Shown in pieces: positions 32,412 through 45,492 of a stretch of DNA of 64,000 nucleotides. The notes under the pieces are model-generated. The model searched no databases. It was given only the letters and a program-made list of their open reading frames with translations, and was not told where the DNA came from. Source of the stretch: Polynucleobacter sp. AP-Capit-er-40B-B4 (lineage in GTDB: Bacteria; Pseudomonadota; Gammaproteobacteria; Burkholderiales; Burkholderiaceae); NCBI RefSeq assembly GCF_018882245.1, contig NZ_JACVOV010000004.1, forward strand, positions 62,001 to 126,000. Reading direction: 5' to 3'. How positions within the stretch are numbered: position 1 is the first letter of the stretch; every line of letters starts with the position of its first letter. The position numbers and the translations under genes were made by a program.

Positions 32412-32520
32412 AATAGGATATTAGCTATAAGGCTAATATTGTACTAATAACTATGCCTATTTTTGGTGCAGAATTGAGCCTTTTTAGAGAACTGCGTTAA
32501 ACCAGCGTATTTAAAGGAAT

Positions 32521-32547
32521 AAAAAACCGCCCTAAGGCGGTTTTTAC
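32521..32547. terminator. Intrinsic terminator
   Basis: The hairpin AAAAACCGCC-CTAA-GGCGGTTTTT has T runs on both strands. It lies 25 bases beyond the stop of the Bug gene at 32572-33564 (minus strand) and separates it from the next minus-strand unit. Confidence 0.9.
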
Positions 32548-32571
32548 TGAAGCCGTTTTACTTCCAAATAT

Positions 32572-33564
32572 TTAGTCTGCGTAGATGCCGGCATTCTTGA
32601 TGATTGGCGTCCACAAATCAATCTGTGCCTTCAGGTGCTTTTTGAATGCCTCTGGAGTGGCATTTGCTTGTGAAGGAATCTCTACACCCAACTCAGCCAT
32701 ATGCTGCTTGTAGAGTGGATCTTGAATAGCGCCTTGTAAGGCTTTAGCTAATTTATCCATTTCTGCCTTAGGTGTGCCTTTTGGAGCATATACACCATGC
32801 CAAACTTTAACCTCAAAGTTTTTCAAGCCCTGCTCATTCAGAGTAGGAATCTTGTCAAACGCTTTGATGCGTTGCATAGTTGTTGTGCCGTAAGGCTTCA
32901 CAGCATTAGTAGCCAACTGACCTGAGAGGTTGGTTGTCTGATCACACATCAACTGTACTTGACCACCGATTAAGTCTGTCAATGCAGGTGCAGTACCTTT
33001 GTAAGGAACGGTTGTTAAATCCAACTGAATGCGGCTCATGAAAAGCAGGCCACACAAGTGACTAGCAGAACCCACACCAGCATTGGCATAAGCAATCTTG
33101 CCAACGTTAGCTTTCATGTACGGCAAAAGTTCTTGATAGTTCTTCGGTGGCAGGTCTTTGTTACCAACCAAGATCATCGGTACGTCAGCAACTTGACCGA
33201 CATACTCATAATCATTCATTGGATCAAAGCCCAAGTTTTTGTACAAAGCTGGGGCTGTAGACATGCCAATGTGATGAATCAACAATGTGTAGCCATCATT
33301 CTTGGAGTTAATCACTCGCTTAGCAGCAATCGTGCCACCTGCACCAGGGCTGTTATCTACAATCACTTGGCCTTTGAGCTGCTTACCCATAGCTAGGGCA
33401 AGTTCACGAGCAACTTTATCGGTTGGTCCACCAGCCGAGAATGGAACAACTAATGTAATTGGGCGATCGCCAGGGAAGTCAGCTGCTTTGGCAGCAGAAA
33501 TGCTGACCCCTAATGCACACAGCGAAATTGCTGCAATGCGGAAAATTGATTGGGACATTTTCAC
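32572..33564 (-). CDS. Bug-family periplasmic solute-binding protein
   Basis: A 330-residue exported protein: signal peptide to about residue 27 (ISLCALGVSISAAKA), then the Bug signature DFPGDRPITLVVPFSAGGPTD, VDNSPGAGGTIAAKRV, VPYKGTAPALTDLIGGQV and EVKVWHGVYAPKGTPKAEM. The length is family-typical. It is closely related to the Bug protein at 61612-62601 (same VKVWHG, TTMQR/TTLKR and PTLxEQGLK blocks), more so than to the one at 5250-6230. No TctA or TctB membrane genes lie next to it; Burkholderiales often keep many orphan Bug genes served by shared or unknown transporters. It stands alone between a terminator and the arsenic operon. Confidence 0.92.
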   Translation of the reverse strand: MKMSQSIFRIAAISLCALGVSISAAKAADFPGDRPITLVVPFSAGGPTDKVARELALAMGKQLKGQVIVDNSPGAGGTIAAKRVINSKNDGYTLLIHHIGMSTAPALYKNLGFDPMNDYEYVGQVADVPMILVGNKDLPPKNYQELLPYMKANVGKIAYANAGVGSASHLCGLLFMSRIQLDLTTVPYKGTAPALTDLIGGQVQLMCDQTTNLSGQLATNAVKPYGTTTMQRIKAFDKIPTLNEQGLKNFEVKVWHGVYAPKGTPKAEMDKLAKALQGAIQDPLYKQHMAELGVEIPSQANATPEAFKKHLKAQIDLWTPIIKNAGIYAD

Positions 33565-33655
33565 AGTAACCCTAGCCTTTCGTGATTAAACATACAAAGT
33601 AGTAGTTTAGAGAATTTGCTACTTCAACGGGGGAAATTCTCAGTAAAAATTCTGT

Positions 33656-34708
33656 CTAATCACGTAAAGCATTGAAATATCGGTCTTTTATCCATAAGGC
33701 AACCGCAACCAAGCCAATCATGATGGGCACTTCAACCAGAGGACCAATCACTGCAGCAAATGCCGCCCCAGAATTAATGCCAAATACAGCTATGGCAACT
33801 GCAATGGCAAGTTCAAAGTTATTGCTCGAAGCGGTAAAGGATAAGGTGCAGCAGCGTTTGTAATCCATTCCCATCTTAGTCGTTATAAAAAAGGTAATCA
33901 CAAACATCACACCAAAATAAACGAGCAATGGAATGGCAATGGTTAAAACGTCGCCAGGCAACTGCAGAATCAACTTGCCCTTCAAGCTAAACATCACAAC
34001 GATTGTGAATAACAAAGCAATTAAGGTGATCTTGCCAATCTTTGGAACAAAGTGTTCGTGATACCACTCTTTAGAAACGAACTTGAGCGCCACATACCTA
34101 GTGAGCAAGCCAGCAATACAGGGAATACCTAGGTAGATAAAGACCGTTTTGGCTATTTCTGAAATAGTAATACTGACATTAGAGCCAGCCAATCCGAAGA
34201 ATGGCGGTAACACTGTTAAAAAGAAATAGGCATACAGGCTAAAGAACAAAACCTGAAAAATGGCGTTGAATGCAACTAATCCAGCCGCATACTCAGTTGA
34301 ACCTTTGGCAATATCATTCCAAACAATGACCATGGCGATACACGGTGCGATACCAATCAAAATTAGACCAGCCATGTACTCTGGTTGATCGGGTACAAAT
34401 GTAATCGCCAGAATGAACATAAATGCTGGAGCTACGATCCAGTTCATCAAGAAAGCAATTGCAAAAATCCTTTTATCTCTAAAGACATCCGGCAAATCTT
34501 CGTAGCGCACCTTTGCAAAAGGTGGATACATCATCAAAATCAAACCAATGGCGATAGGGTAATTAGTGCTACCCACCTGAAATGAATTGATAAAGCCCTC
34601 TACCCCAGGGAAGAAATATCCCAACCCAATACCCAATGCCATAGCAGCAAAGATCCAAACCGTTAAGTAGCGATCTAGAAAAGATAGTTTTTTAGTTAGT
34701 GAAGTCAT
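33656..34708 (-). CDS. acr3: Arsenite efflux transporter of the ACR3 family
   Basis: A 350-residue inner-membrane protein with about ten hydrophobic helices that expels arsenite using the proton gradient. The family signature with the conserved cysteine is visible: [18 protein letters not shown] with C123, together with [17 protein letters not shown] near residues 57-73. It is not related to the ArsB family despite the shared role. It is the last gene of the arsR-arsC-acr3 operon, starting 8 bases after arsC. No terminator is obvious in the 91 bases before the Bug gene. Confidence 0.95.
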   Translation of the reverse strand: MTSLTKKLSFLDRYLTVWIFAAMALGIGLGYFFPGVEGFINSFQVGSTNYPIAIGLILMMYPPFAKVRYEDLPDVFRDKRIFAIAFLMNWIVAPAFMFILAITFVPDQPEYMAGLILIGIAPCIAMVIVWNDIAKGSTEYAAGLVAFNAIFQVLFFSLYAYFFLTVLPPFFGLAGSNVSITISEIAKTVFIYLGIPCIAGLLTRYVALKFVSKEWYHEHFVPKIGKITLIALLFTIVVMFSLKGKLILQLPGDVLTIAIPLLVYFGVMFVITFFITTKMGMDYKRCCTLSFTASSNNFELAIAVAIAVFGINSGAAFAAVIGPLVEVPIMIGLVAVALWIKDRYFNALRD

Positions 34709-34716
34709 AGCGCTAT

Positions 34717-35196
34717 TTATCTCTGTGCGTGAATGTTCTTCAGACTCAAAGAGTCTAATTTGTCTAATGGCATTGCAGCCAAGATATCGATGCGCTTTTT
34801 GAGGCCGTTCATGACTTCATTAAAAGCAGCTCTCTTTTCTATATCAGTGCCCTGAACTCGCGATGGATCTGGAAAGCCCCAGTGCGCCGTTACAGGATTA
34901 CCTGGCCAGAATGGGCAGACCTCACCCGCAGCGTTGTCGCAAACAGTAATGATGAAGTCCATCTCTGGGGCATTAGGCTCGCCAAAAACATCCCAGCTTT
35001 TGGATTTGAGTAAGGTGCGGTCCATACCAAGTTCTACAGCGATATCTGCCGCAATCGGATTAACACTGGTTCCAGGTGTAGATCCAGCTGAGAAGCCCCT
35101 TAGCTTTCCACTGGGGTGAGTCGAGGCTAGGGCTTCCCCCAAAATTGAGCGTGCTGAATTATGGGTGCAAAGAAAAAGAATGTTGTATTGCTTCAT
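34717..35196 (-). CDS. arsC: Arsenate reductase, low-molecular-weight phosphatase type
   Basis: A 159-residue cytoplasmic enzyme that reduces arsenate to arsenite so that the transporter can export it. The phosphatase-like loop C10-THNSA-R16 binds arsenate. Two further cysteines, C86 and C94 in [15 protein letters not shown], and the closing [10 protein letters not shown] are typical of the proteobacterial group that uses thiol relay with glutathione/glutaredoxin or thioredoxin. The gene overlaps arsR by 4 bases and precedes acr3 by 8. Confidence 0.94.
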   Translation of the reverse strand: MKQYNILFLCTHNSARSILGEALASTHPSGKLRGFSAGSTPGTSVNPIAADIAVELGMDRTLLKSKSWDVFGEPNAPEMDFIITVCDNAAGEVCPFWPGNPVTAHWGFPDPSRVQGTDIEKRAAFNEVMNGLKKRIDILAAMPLDKLDSLSLKNIHAQR

Positions 35197-35522
35197 GCAG
35201 ATTTAGACCTTTTTATTACTTTGACAGAGCTGCAGTCTTGCCCACCACAGCAGTTTTCTAATAAAAATTCACTGAGATTTTGTACAAGTTTGGCATTGGG
35301 GCGATAAATTAAATTCCTACTCTGCCTCTCAACTATTAAGAGGTCCGCATGCACCAGCTCCTTGAGATGAAAACTCAAAGTAGCGTTCGGAATGCCTAAT
35401 TTCTCAATAATTTGGCTTGGCGTTAGGCCAACATCCCCACGTTGCACAATCAAGCGAAAGACGTTAAGCCTAGACTCTTGGCCAAGGGCCAGAAAAGCTT
35501 GAACAGCATCTGTATTTTTCAT
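35193..35522 (-). CDS. arsR: ArsR-family arsenic-responsive repressor with C-terminal cysteine site
   Basis: A 109-residue winged-helix repressor. The recognition helix region NATLSFHLKELVHADLL lacks the classical ELCVC metal site of E. coli plasmid ArsR. Instead a C-terminal cluster C91, C92 and C97 (ENCCGGQDCSS) is present, resembling the alternative arsenite-binding site known from the Acidithiobacillus ferrooxidans type. Arsenite binding should release the operator and switch on arsR-arsC-acr3. It is the first gene; an inverted repeat overlaps its start codon and probably is the operator. Confidence 0.93.
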   Translation of the reverse strand: MKNTDAVQAFLALGQESRLNVFRLIVQRGDVGLTPSQIIEKLGIPNATLSFHLKELVHADLLIVERQSRNLIYRPNAKLVQNLSEFLLENCCGGQDCSSVKVIKRSKSA

Positions 35523-35544
35523 ATTTCCAATTATATAGAAATAT
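35521..35544. promoter_or_regulatory. Probable ArsR operator
   Basis: Inverted repeat ATATTTC (35521-35527) and GAAATAT (35538-35544) separated by 10 AT-rich bases, directly over the arsR start codon. ArsR/SmtB operators are AT-rich imperfect palindromes of this size near the promoter, so self-repression fits. No footprint or homologous site was compared. Confidence 0.5.
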
Positions 35545-35556
35545 ATGACAGCAATA

Positions 35557-35579
35557 TTACAGGCCGCTAGGGCCTGTAA
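35557..35579 (-). terminator. Hairpin between tex and the ars operon, probable weak terminator
   Basis: A perfect 9-base stem TTACAGGCC with a 5-base loop (CTAGC on the minus strand), 36 bases after the tex stop. The following bases on the minus strand are T-poor, so termination efficiency is uncertain. It would separate tex from the ars genes. Confidence 0.5.
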
Positions 35580-35614
35580 ATACTCTGATGCTTAGATTGA
35601 GTTTGGTTCGCTCT

Positions 35615-37978
35615 TTACTTTTTGAGCTTGCCAAACGCCGCTGCCATCGCATTATTCATGGGTGGCGCTTGTCTTCTATCTTCTTGGGGCTTTCTAGGTT
35701 CAGCCGCTCTGGGACGGTTTGGGGCCCTTAGTTCTGACTTTCCGCCTGCCTTAGATCCTTCTCTTGGCGCTTCATCGCTCAAACGCATTGTTAAGGCGAT
35801 ACGCTTGCGCTTTTCATCCACCTCAAGCACTTTAACCTTAACGACCTGCCCTGCTTTAACAACACTATGCGGATCTTTTACAAAGGTATTAGAGAGCCCT
35901 GAAATATGCACCAATCCATCTTGATGCACGCCAATATCGACAAAGGCGCCAAAGGCCGCTACGTTAGTAACAACCCCCTCCAAAATCATGTCTGTTTTTA
36001 GATCGCTGATTTTTTCAACGCCGTCTTTAAAAGTTGCGGTAGTAAATTCAGGACGCGGATCGCGACCAGGCTTTTCCAATTCTTTAATAATGTCAGTCAC
36101 TGTTGGGACACCAAACTGACCGTCGGCATACTTTTCTGGTGAGAGTGATTTCAATAAGCTTGCATCACCAATCACCTCTTTTACACCCTTCTTAATATCT
36201 TTCAGAATCTTTTCAACCAGTGGATAGGATTCTGGATGGACTGCAGAGGCATCTAATGGATCATCGCCATTCATAATGCGCAAGAAACCCGCAGCCTGCT
36301 CATAGGTTTTCTCTCCAAGTCGTGGGACACTCTTGAGATCCGCTCTGGACTTAAATGCACCCTTGCTATCGCGATAAGCCACAATGCCCTCAGCCACAGT
36401 TGAGCTTAGCCCAGAAACCCTTGCCAGCAATGGCGCAGAGGCTGTATTTACATCAACACCAACCGCGTTTACACAGTCCTCCACAACCGCGACCAATGAT
36501 TTGGCCAATTGAGTTTGCATCACATCATGCTGATACTGACCCACACCAATCGATTTAGGATCGATCTTGACCAACTCTGCAAGTGGATCTTGTAAGCGCC
36601 TGGCGATAGATACTGCGCCACGCAATGAAACATCCATGCCTGGCAATTCTTTTGAAGCGTACTCAGATGCAGAGTAAACAGAAGCACCTGCCTCAGAGAC
36701 AACAATCTTAGTCAGCTTTAACTCAGGCTTTGCCTTAATGAGCTCTTGAGCTAATTTATCGGTCTCGCGCGATGCCGTGCCATTACCAATAGAGATGAGC
36801 GTTGCATTGTGTTTCTCAGCTAACTTAGCCAGGGTATGCAATGAACCCGCCCAATCATTCTTTGGCTGGTGAGGATAAATCACATCGGTATCAACCACTT
36901 TGCCGGTGGCATCAACGACTGCAACCTTCACACCAGTTCGCATTCCGGGATCAAGACCAATCGTTACTCTAGGGCCAGCTGGAGCGGCCAAGAGCAGGTC
37001 TTTGAGGTTACGGGCAAATACATTGATTGCCTCGGTTTCTGAGCGTTCACGCAAGGCAGTCATGAGTTCTGACTCCAGATGTAAGGAGCACTTAATACGC
37101 CAAGTCCAGCGCACGGTATCTGCTAACCATGCATCAGCTGGGCGGCCATCATTTTTAATCTTGAAATGATTAGCAATACGATTCTCACAAGGATTGTGAG
37201 GTGAATCCCATTTGGGCTTTTCTTCTTCAGAATCTAAACGCAAGCTCACCATCAACATTTGCTCACGGCGCCCCCTAAATAAAGCTAATGCCCGATGCGA
37301 TGGAATGGCTTTAATGGGCTCGGAGTAATCAAAGTAGTCTGCAAACTTTTCGCCCTCCTGCTCTTTACCGGCAATCACTTTAGACTCTACTACGCCGTGG
37401 TCTTGCAAATATTCCCTTAAGGACTGAACTAAGCCTGCATCCTCAGCAAAACGCTCCATCAGAATTTGACGGGCGCCTACGAGAGCGGCTTTGGTATCAG
37501 GTACTCCAGGGTTATTTGTACCATCCACGTCAAATGCTTCTTTAATATATTTAGCGGCTTCTGTTTCGGGATCCAAATTAGGGTTAGCGAGTAAATCATT
37601 TGCCAGCGGCTCTAGGCCAGCTTCCAAAGCAATCTGCGCCTTCGTTCTGCGCTTGGGCTTGTAGGGAAGATAAAGGTCCTCTAAGCGAGTCTTATCCTCT
37701 GCCAGCATGATGGCTTTGAGTAATTCTGGCGTCATCTTGCCCTGCTCTTCAATTGAGGCAACGATTGTTTTGCGACGGTCTTCTAATTCACGAAGATAGC
37801 CAAGACGCTCTTCCAATAAACGCAATTGCGTGTCATCCAAACCACCGGTTGCTTCTTTGCGATACCGGGCGATAAAAGGCACAGTTGCACCCTCATCCAT
37901 CAAAGCGATGGCAGCCGCTACTTGGGCGGGTTTAGCGGAAAGTTCTTGGGCAAGACGTTGTTCAATGGATGGCAGCAT
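35615..37978 (-). CDS. tex: RNA-binding transcription accessory protein Tex
   Basis: A 787-residue cytoplasmic protein with the full Tex architecture: N-terminal helical region from residue 1 ([20 protein letters not shown]), the YqgF-like domain around [16 protein letters not shown], a helix-hairpin-helix part near [20 protein letters not shown], and a C-terminal S1 RNA-binding domain ([18 protein letters not shown], then VHISGLS). A basic low-complexity tail follows ([16 protein letters not shown]). Tex is related to eukaryotic Spt6 and influences transcription and virulence gene expression in several bacteria. The gene stands alone on the minus strand between typA and the ars operon. All parts are intact. 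Confidence 0.95.
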   Translation of the reverse strand: MLPSIEQRLAQELSAKPAQVAAAIALMDEGATVPFIARYRKEATGGLDDTQLRLLEERLGYLRELEDRRKTIVASIEEQGKMTPELLKAIMLAEDKTRLEDLYLPYKPKRRTKAQIALEAGLEPLANDLLANPNLDPETEAAKYIKEAFDVDGTNNPGVPDTKAALVGARQILMERFAEDAGLVQSLREYLQDHGVVESKVIAGKEQEGEKFADYFDYSEPIKAIPSHRALALFRGRREQMLMVSLRLDSEEEKPKWDSPHNPCENRIANHFKIKNDGRPADAWLADTVRWTWRIKCSLHLESELMTALRERSETEAINVFARNLKDLLLAAPAGPRVTIGLDPGMRTGVKVAVVDATGKVVDTDVIYPHQPKNDWAGSLHTLAKLAEKHNATLISIGNGTASRETDKLAQELIKAKPELKLTKIVVSEAGASVYSASEYASKELPGMDVSLRGAVSIARRLQDPLAELVKIDPKSIGVGQYQHDVMQTQLAKSLVAVVEDCVNAVGVDVNTASAPLLARVSGLSSTVAEGIVAYRDSKGAFKSRADLKSVPRLGEKTYEQAAGFLRIMNGDDPLDASAVHPESYPLVEKILKDIKKGVKEVIGDASLLKSLSPEKYADGQFGVPTVTDIIKELEKPGRDPRPEFTTATFKDGVEKISDLKTDMILEGVVTNVAAFGAFVDIGVHQDGLVHISGLSNTFVKDPHSVVKAGQVVKVKVLEVDEKRKRIALTMRLSDEAPREGSKAGGKSELRAPNRPRAAEPRKPQEDRRQAPPMNNAMAAAFGKLKK

Positions 37979-38039
37979 TTATTTAGTTTTCTTACTATGT
38001 TGCGTTTCTATTTTTGGAATATTGGTATTGATTGAAGAA

Positions 38040-38065
38040 CAAAAGCCACCCGTAGGTGACTTTTG
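38040..38065 (-). terminator. Intrinsic terminator after typA
   Basis: On the minus strand AAAAGTCACC-TACG-GGTGGCTTTTGTT forms a near-perfect hairpin followed by a T-rich tract, 18 bases after the typA stop. One G-T pair is required in the stem. Confidence 0.75.
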
Positions 38066-38083
38066 TTGTGCAGCTAAGCTAGC

Positions 38084-39901
<1,818 letters not shown>

Positions 39902-39948
39902 GTGAAGCTTCTAAAGTTAAAGATAAGTAAAAGGGTTATAAATAATGT

Positions 39949-40860
39949 TTAATGTGCCTGCGAAATTAAACGTTTTGGATGTAAAACTCCAGAGCGCCAA
40001 TCGGCGGTACCAATAAAGTTATGGGGAGCAGCAGTTGCGCGATAGATGCGAACCAATGCCTCGATAGAAGGTAAATTGAGCGGAACACGTTGCCCCATCT
40101 CCAGACGCTTAGCTTGTTGCTCATCCACCGTGAGGTGTGGCAAGGTTTGCAAGAGAGCGTCTACTGGCAATATATAGTCAGCAGTATTTTGCAGACCGCT
40201 TTGGATTGATTCAATCGTAAATGACTGTTCGAGAGTTAGGTGCCCTACTTCAGTACGGCGCAAGCCTACCAAATGCGCACCACAACCTAGAGCATTACCA
40301 ATATCCTCAGCCAGGACACGAATATACGTACCTTTGCTACAGCTCACCTCTAATGTAGCTTCTGGCCAGTTGACGTTAGTCCAGCGAATGGAGTGAATCA
40401 CGATGTCACGTGGCGCACGCTCTAACTCAACACCAGCACGGGCATATTCATACAAAGGTTTGCCATCGCGCTTCAGTGCTGAATACATTGGTGGCACTTG
40501 AGAAATAGCACCTGTAAATTTAGGCAGTAGCGCGTCTAAGGCGGACTTCATTTCTACTTCGTTTGCAAATACTGGCAAAGGTAACTCTTCGATCATCTGA
40601 CCTTCAGCATCGCCAGTATCGGTACGCGAACCAAATTTCACTTGAGCAATATACGTTTTGTCTGCTTCGAGCAAGTCTTGCGAATACTTAGTGGCCTCAC
40701 CCAAGCAGATAGGCAACAGGCCAGTAGCCATCGGGTCTAAAGTACCGGTGTGGCCTGCTTTATCCGCGTTAAAAGCACGCTTAACTGCAGTCACTGCACC
40801 CTGTGAACTCATTCCAGCCGGTTTATCTAGCAGCACTACGCCGTCGATTCTGATAGCCAT
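39949..40860 (-). CDS. truB: tRNA pseudouridine-55 synthase TruB
   Basis: A 303-residue enzyme that makes pseudouridine 55 in the T-loop of tRNA. The N-terminal active region GVVLLDKPAGMSSQGAV, KAGHTGTLDPMATGLLP with the catalytic aspartate, and SCSKGTYIRVLAEDIG are all present, followed by a PUA-like C-terminal part. It starts 3 bases after rbfA and belongs to the classical rimP-nusA-infB-rbfA-truB block. No unusual feature. Confidence 0.97.
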   Translation of the reverse strand: MAIRIDGVVLLDKPAGMSSQGAVTAVKRAFNADKAGHTGTLDPMATGLLPICLGEATKYSQDLLEADKTYIAQVKFGSRTDTGDAEGQMIEELPLPVFANEVEMKSALDALLPKFTGAISQVPPMYSALKRDGKPLYEYARAGVELERAPRDIVIHSIRWTNVNWPEATLEVSCSKGTYIRVLAEDIGNALGCGAHLVGLRRTEVGHLTLEQSFTIESIQSGLQNTADYILPVDALLQTLPHLTVDEQQAKRLEMGQRVPLNLPSIEALVRIYRATAAPHNFIGTADWRSGVLHPKRLISQAH

Positions 40861-40863
40861 GAA

Positions 40864-41232
40864 TTACTTAGTCTCGTCTTTTTGATCGCTCTCGACTGCC
40901 TGATCGATCAAACGAGACATTTCTATGCCATGCTCAACTGAGCTGTCATAGTGAAAATGTAATGTAGGCACTGTATGAATGTGCAAACGTTTAAACAGCA
41001 ATGAATGTAAGTAGCCCGCTTTTTCCTGAAGTGCTTTTAAAGCATGCTCAGGCTCTGCACCCAAAACGGTAAAGAACACTTTTGCATGCGCTAAGTCAGG
41101 AGTGAGTTCAATACTTTGCAAAGTAATCAAACCCAAACTTGGGCTGCGCAATTCACGGGGAATGAGCTCGGCCAGGTCTCGCTGAATTTGATCAGCAAGA
41201 CGCTGGTTACGATGCGGACTAGTCTTATGCAT
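40864..41232 (-). CDS. rbfA: 30S ribosome-binding factor RbfA
   Basis: A 122-residue KH-fold protein that assists 30S subunit maturation and 16S 5' end processing. The opening [45 protein letters not shown] in two pieces, and [19 protein letters not shown] are typical. It lies 5 bases after infB and 3 bases before truB, in the conserved order of this operon. Confidence 0.96.
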   Translation of the reverse strand: MHKTSPHRNQRLADQIQRDLAELIPRELRSPSLGLITLQSIELTPDLAHAKVFFTVLGAEPEHALKALQEKAGYLHSLLFKRLHIHTVPTLHFHYDSSVEHGIEMSRLIDQAVESDQKDETK

Positions 41233-41237
41233 ATTGC

Positions 41238-43997
41238 TTAGAGCGAACGAGCAACTTCAGTGACTTCGAATACCTCAAGTTGGTCGCCTTCCTTAATGTC
41301 GTTGTAGCCTTTTAATGACAAGCCACACTCAACACCGGCACGAACTTCTTTAGCGTCATCTTTGAAGCGCTTGAGAGAGTCCAACTCACCAGTCCAAACA
41401 ACCACGTTGTCACGCAAGAGGCGAACACTTGAAGTACGTTTAACGATACCGTCAACTACCAAGCAGCCCGCAATCGCGCCAACTTTAGATACCAAGAAGA
41501 CTTGACGAATCTCAACGAGACCGGTGATTTCTTCTTTCTTATCTGGAGTCAGCATGCCACTCAGAGCCAATTTCACTTCATCAACTGCGTCGTAAATGAT
41601 GTTGTGATAACGAATATCTACACCATTGTTTTCGGCCAACTTACGCGCTGCTGCATCTGCACGTGAGTTAAAGCCAATAACCACTGCTTTAGAAGCAACT
41701 GCTAAGTTCACGTCAGTTTCAGTAATGCCACCTACAGCAGCGTGAACGATTTGCACTTTCACTTCTGGAGTGGAAAGCTTCATCAGTGATTGAGCCAAAG
41801 CTTCTTGTGAGCCTTGAACGTCTGCCTTGATGATGAGCGGTAACAATTTAGCCTCAATTGCGCCTTCTTCCATGTTTTCCATCATGGTTTCAAGCTTGAA
41901 TGCCTGTTGTTTGGCCAACTTCACATCACGGAACTTGCCTTGACGGAACAATGCAATCTCACGAGCTTTGCGCTCATCAGGAACCACTTGCACTGCCTCA
42001 CCCGCTGCAGGCACTTCAGACAAACCTTGAATTTCTACAGGAATAGAAGGACCAGCTTCATTACACGGCTTGCCGTTCTCATCCATCATGGCGCGAACGC
42101 GTCCAAATGTAGAGCCAGCCAACAACATATCGCCACGTTTGAGAGTGCCAGACTGAACCAATACAGTTGCAACCGGACCCTTACCTTTATCCAAGCGAGC
42201 TTCGATTACTAGACCTTGAGCTGGTGCATCTTTTGGAGCCTTGAGTTCCAGAATTTCAGCTTGCAAGAGAACGTTCTCTAACAAAGCATCAATACCTTCA
42301 CCGGTTTTTGCAGATACTGGAATAAATGGCACATCGCCACCGTACTCTTCAGGAACAACCTGCTCTGCAACCAACTCTGTTTTAACGCGCTCAGAATTTG
42401 CTTCTGGCTTATCAATCTTATTGATTGCTACAACCAAAGGTACGCCACCAGCTACTGCATGATGAATCGCTTCTTTAGTTTGTGGCATCACGCCGTCATC
42501 AGCAGCTACCACCAAGATTACGATATCGGTTGCCTTAGCACCGCGAGCACGCATTGCCGTAAAGGCTTCGTGACCCGGAGTATCCAAGAACGTAATCATG
42601 CCACGTGGAGTTTCAACGTGGTACGCACCAATATGCTGAGTAATACCACCAGCTTCACCAGTAGCTACTTTTGCAGCACGAATCTTATCGAGCAACGATG
42701 TTTTACCGTGGTCAACGTGACCCATCACCGTTACAACTGGCGGACGTGGCAATAACTCTGCATCATGACCGTCGGTACCGAGATCCAAATCTGGATCATC
42801 TAGTTTCGCAGCAAAGGCTTTGTGACCCATCTCTTCAACAATGATCATTGCAGTATCTTGATCAAGTACTTGGTTGATGGTGACCATTTGGCCCATACCC
42901 ATCAACAACTTAATTACTTCTGCACTCTTCACTGCCATTGCATGAGCTAGCTCAGCAACAGTAATCGTTTCTGGAACATGAACATCGCGTACTACTGGCT
43001 CAGTAGGCACTTGGAAGTTGGTGTCGACGTTTGCTTCAGCGATTTGACGCTGCTTCTTACGACCGCCACCTGAACGCCAACCACCAACACCTCCAGATGA
43101 ATCACCACGAGTTTTTAAGCCGCCAGGTTTCTTAGCGCCTTCTTCTTGCCATGTGGATGATGTTTCTGAAGATTTAATAGTCTTGCCGCCCACTTTGGCA
43201 ACAGCCTTCTTCTTATCATCAGCACCTTCAGCTTTTGCAGGCTTATGCAAAGTGCCTTTTTTCGCTTCTTCAGCAGCAATTTCACTTGGTGCCTTCAGAA
43301 CACGAGCAGGAGCACTCATCATGTCGCGAATTGCTAAAGCCTCGGCTTCAGCAGCTGCACGGCGTACACGAATATCTGCTAATTCTTTTTCTTTGCTTGC
43401 TGCTAAATCTTTTGCAGCTTTATCAGCGGTCGCTTTTTTCTCTGCAGCAGCTGCTGCAGCATCCGGAGCCTCATCTACAGGAGCAACTTCTTTCGCCACT
43501 GGAGCAGCAACTTCTTTTTGACGCGCTTCTTCAGCCGCTTTCATTTCTGCTTCTTGACGAGCTAGCAACTCAGCTTGGCGAGTAGCCTCAGCTGCGCGTT
43601 TTTCTAACTCTTCTTCAGAAATAACTGGTTTAGCTGGCGCAGCTTTAGCTGCCGCTTTCGCTGGAGCTTCTTCCACTGCTGGCTCAGGAGCTTTGTCGCC
43701 CGCCTTAACGAGCACGCGCTTTTTACGTACTTCCACTTGCACAGTACGAGTACGTCCAGCAGAGTCTGCTTGACGAATCTCTGAGCTCTCGCGCTTGATT
43801 AAAGTAATCTTTTTGCGCGCGCCTGTATCAGCGCTACCATGCGCTTTTTGCAAGTGCTCGAGCAGGACAGTTTTGTCCTTCTCGGTAATGCTGTCGTCCT
43901 CAGAACCTTTTTCGATACCGGCCGCCTTCAGCTGCTCCAAGAGGTCGGGCGCGGTACGTTTTAATTCTTTAGCGAGTACTTTTACTGTTGTTGCCAT
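41238..43997 (-). CDS. infB: Translation initiation factor IF-2
   Basis: A 919-residue GTPase that brings initiator tRNA to the 30S subunit. An IF2-N domain lies in the first 50 residues, then a long Ala/Glu/Lys-rich charged linker (about 95-250), a Gly/Arg/Lys-rich patch (about 297-316) and a second IF2-N type segment near 335-385. The G domain starts with the G1 loop GHVDHGKTS at 426-434, followed by [16 protein letters not shown] and NKIDKPEAN; domains II-IV follow to the C-terminus. Long linkers of this type are normal in betaproteobacteria. It lies 13 bases after nusA and 5 bases before rbfA. Confidence 0.97.
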   Translation of the reverse strand: MATTVKVLAKELKRTAPDLLEQLKAAGIEKGSEDDSITEKDKTVLLEHLQKAHGSADTGARKKITLIKRESSEIRQADSAGRTRTVQVEVRKKRVLVKAGDKAPEPAVEEAPAKAAAKAAPAKPVISEEELEKRAAEATRQAELLARQEAEMKAAEEARQKEVAAPVAKEVAPVDEAPDAAAAAAEKKATADKAAKDLAASKEKELADIRVRRAAAEAEALAIRDMMSAPARVLKAPSEIAAEEAKKGTLHKPAKAEGADDKKKAVAKVGGKTIKSSETSSTWQEEGAKKPGGLKTRGDSSGGVGGWRSGGGRKKQRQIAEANVDTNFQVPTEPVVRDVHVPETITVAELAHAMAVKSAEVIKLLMGMGQMVTINQVLDQDTAMIIVEEMGHKAFAAKLDDPDLDLGTDGHDAELLPRPPVVTVMGHVDHGKTSLLDKIRAAKVATGEAGGITQHIGAYHVETPRGMITFLDTPGHEAFTAMRARGAKATDIVILVVAADDGVMPQTKEAIHHAVAGGVPLVVAINKIDKPEANSERVKTELVAEQVVPEEYGGDVPFIPVSAKTGEGIDALLENVLLQAEILELKAPKDAPAQGLVIEARLDKGKGPVATVLVQSGTLKRGDMLLAGSTFGRVRAMMDENGKPCNEAGPSIPVEIQGLSEVPAAGEAVQVVPDERKAREIALFRQGKFRDVKLAKQQAFKLETMMENMEEGAIEAKLLPLIIKADVQGSQEALAQSLMKLSTPEVKVQIVHAAVGGITETDVNLAVASKAVVIGFNSRADAAARKLAENNGVDIRYHNIIYDAVDEVKLALSGMLTPDKKEEITGLVEIRQVFLVSKVGAIAGCLVVDGIVKRTSSVRLLRDNVVVWTGELDSLKRFKDDAKEVRAGVECGLSLKGYNDIKEGDQLEVFEVTEVARSL

Positions 43998-44010
43998 GCA
44001 CTACTTCCTC

Positions 44011-45492
44011 TCATGAAGTAAACCAATGTTCGCGCGCTTTCATGATGAGCGTTTTCGCAGTTTCTTCGTCAATTTGTGTCGCCTCAACCAGCTCATCAAC
44101 AGCTAGTTCTGCAAGGTCGTCACGGGTATGTACTTGATTGTCAGCAAGCTTCGCAATCAACTCTGTGGTCATTCCTTCTAAGGAACGCAAGTCTTGTGAA
44201 ACTTCGCCAATACGTTCCTCTTTTGCCAACTCCATTGTCAGCAAGGAATCACGAGCGCGAGTACGCAACTCATTCACAGTGTCTTCGTCGAATGAATCGA
44301 TTTCTAACATTTCAGACAATGGCACGTAAGCCACTTCTTCTAATGTGTTGAAGCCTTCTTCAATCAAGATATCAGCCACTTCTTGGTCTACGTCCAATTT
44401 GTCCATAAACAATTGGCGTACAGAAGAAGCTTCTTTTTCAGTTTTCTCAGCAGACTCTTCAGGAGTCATGATGTTGATCTGCCAGCCAGTCAAATCGCTC
44501 GCCAAACGAACGTTTTGTCCGCTACGGCCAATCGCGATTGCCAAGTTCTCTTCATCAACTACAACATCCATGGCGTGACGCTCTTCGTCAACCACGATAG
44601 AAGAGACTTGGGCTGGAGCCAAAGCACCAATCACAAACTGCGCTGGGTCTTCAGACCACAACACGATATCTACTGCTTCGCCAGCTACTTCGTTACGCAC
44701 TGCTGTAACGCGTGTGCCACGAACACCAACGCAAGTACCGATTGGATCGATACGCTTGTCATAAGTAATTACGGCAATCTTCGCGCGGATACCAGGATCA
44801 CGGGCAGCACCTTTGATCTCTAACAAACCCTGCTCCATCTCTGGAACTTCATTCTCAAACAACTTAATCAAGAAATCTGGGCAAGTACGTGAGAGTTCGA
44901 TTTGTGGGCCACGTGCTTCGCGATCCACTTTAAGGATGTAAGCACGTACACGGTCACCAGAACGTAAGTTCTCTTTTGGAATCATTTGATCGCGACGCAG
45001 CAATGCTTCGACACGACCGGATTCAATGATGAGACCATTTTTGTCTGCACGCTTCACGGTACCGGTCATGACTTTTTCGCCACGCTCAAGATAGTCGTTC
45101 AAAATTTGCTCGCGCTCAGCATCACGAATGCGTTGCAAGATCACTTGCTTAGCAGCTTGTGCGCCGATACGACCGAAAGCTAAAGATTCGATTTGCTCTT
45201 CGATATAGTCGCCAACTTCCATGTCAGCAAGTTGCTCTTGAGCTTCAAATTGCAGAATCTCTTTATCAGGCTCTTGCAAACCGGCTTCGTTTGGAACTAC
45301 CAACCAGCGACGGAAGGTTTCGTATTCACCAGTTTCGCGATCAATCGAAACGCGGATATCCACATCTTCTGTTGCATAACGCTTCTTGGTCGCAGAGGCT
45401 AAAGCCATCTCCAACGCCTCGAAAACGATAGCTTGATCAACGTTCTTTTCACGCGCTAACGCGTCTGCCAACATGAGAACTTCTCGGCTCAT
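44011..45492 (-). CDS. nusA: Transcription termination/antitermination protein NusA
   Basis: A 493-residue RNA polymerase-associated factor that promotes pausing and intrinsic termination and takes part in rRNA antitermination. It shows the N-terminal polymerase-binding domain ([17 protein letters not shown]), an S1 domain near [21 protein letters not shown]1/KH2 with [17 protein letters not shown] and [18 protein letters not shown], and two C-terminal acidic repeats ([16 protein letters not shown] and [19 protein letters not shown]) as in E. coli. Its start overlaps the rimP stop by 4 bases. A terminator-like hairpin ahead of rimP may let NusA control its own operon. Confidence 0.97.
   Translation of the reverse strand: MSREVLMLADALAREKNVDQAIVFEALEMALASATKKRYATEDVDIRVSIDRETGEYETFRRWLVVPNEAGLQEPDKEILQFEAQEQLADMEVGDYIEEQIESLAFGRIGAQAAKQVILQRIRDAEREQILNDYLERGEKVMTGTVKRADKNGLIIESGRVEALLRRDQMIPKENLRSGDRVRAYILKVDREARGPQIELSRTCPDFLIKLFENEVPEMEQGLLEIKGAARDPGIRAKIAVITYDKRIDPIGTCVGVRGTRVTAVRNEVAGEAVDIVLWSEDPAQFVIGALAPAQVSSIVVDEERHAMDVVVDEENLAIAIGRSGQNVRLASDLTGWQINIMTPEESAEKTEKEASSVRQLFMDKLDVDQEVADILIEEGFNTLEEVAYVPLSEMLEIDSFDEDTVNELRTRARDSLLTMELAKEERIGEVSQDLRSLEGMTTELIAKLADNQVHTRDDLAELAVDELVEATQIDEETAKTLIMKAREHWFTS

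Noticed and set aside
33586..33663. 8-base inverted repeat CGTGATTA/TAATCACG flanking the gap between acr3 and the Bug gene
   Set aside because: The arms are about 60 bases apart and one overlaps the acr3 stop; no adjacent duplicated target or known motif supports a mobile element or operator.
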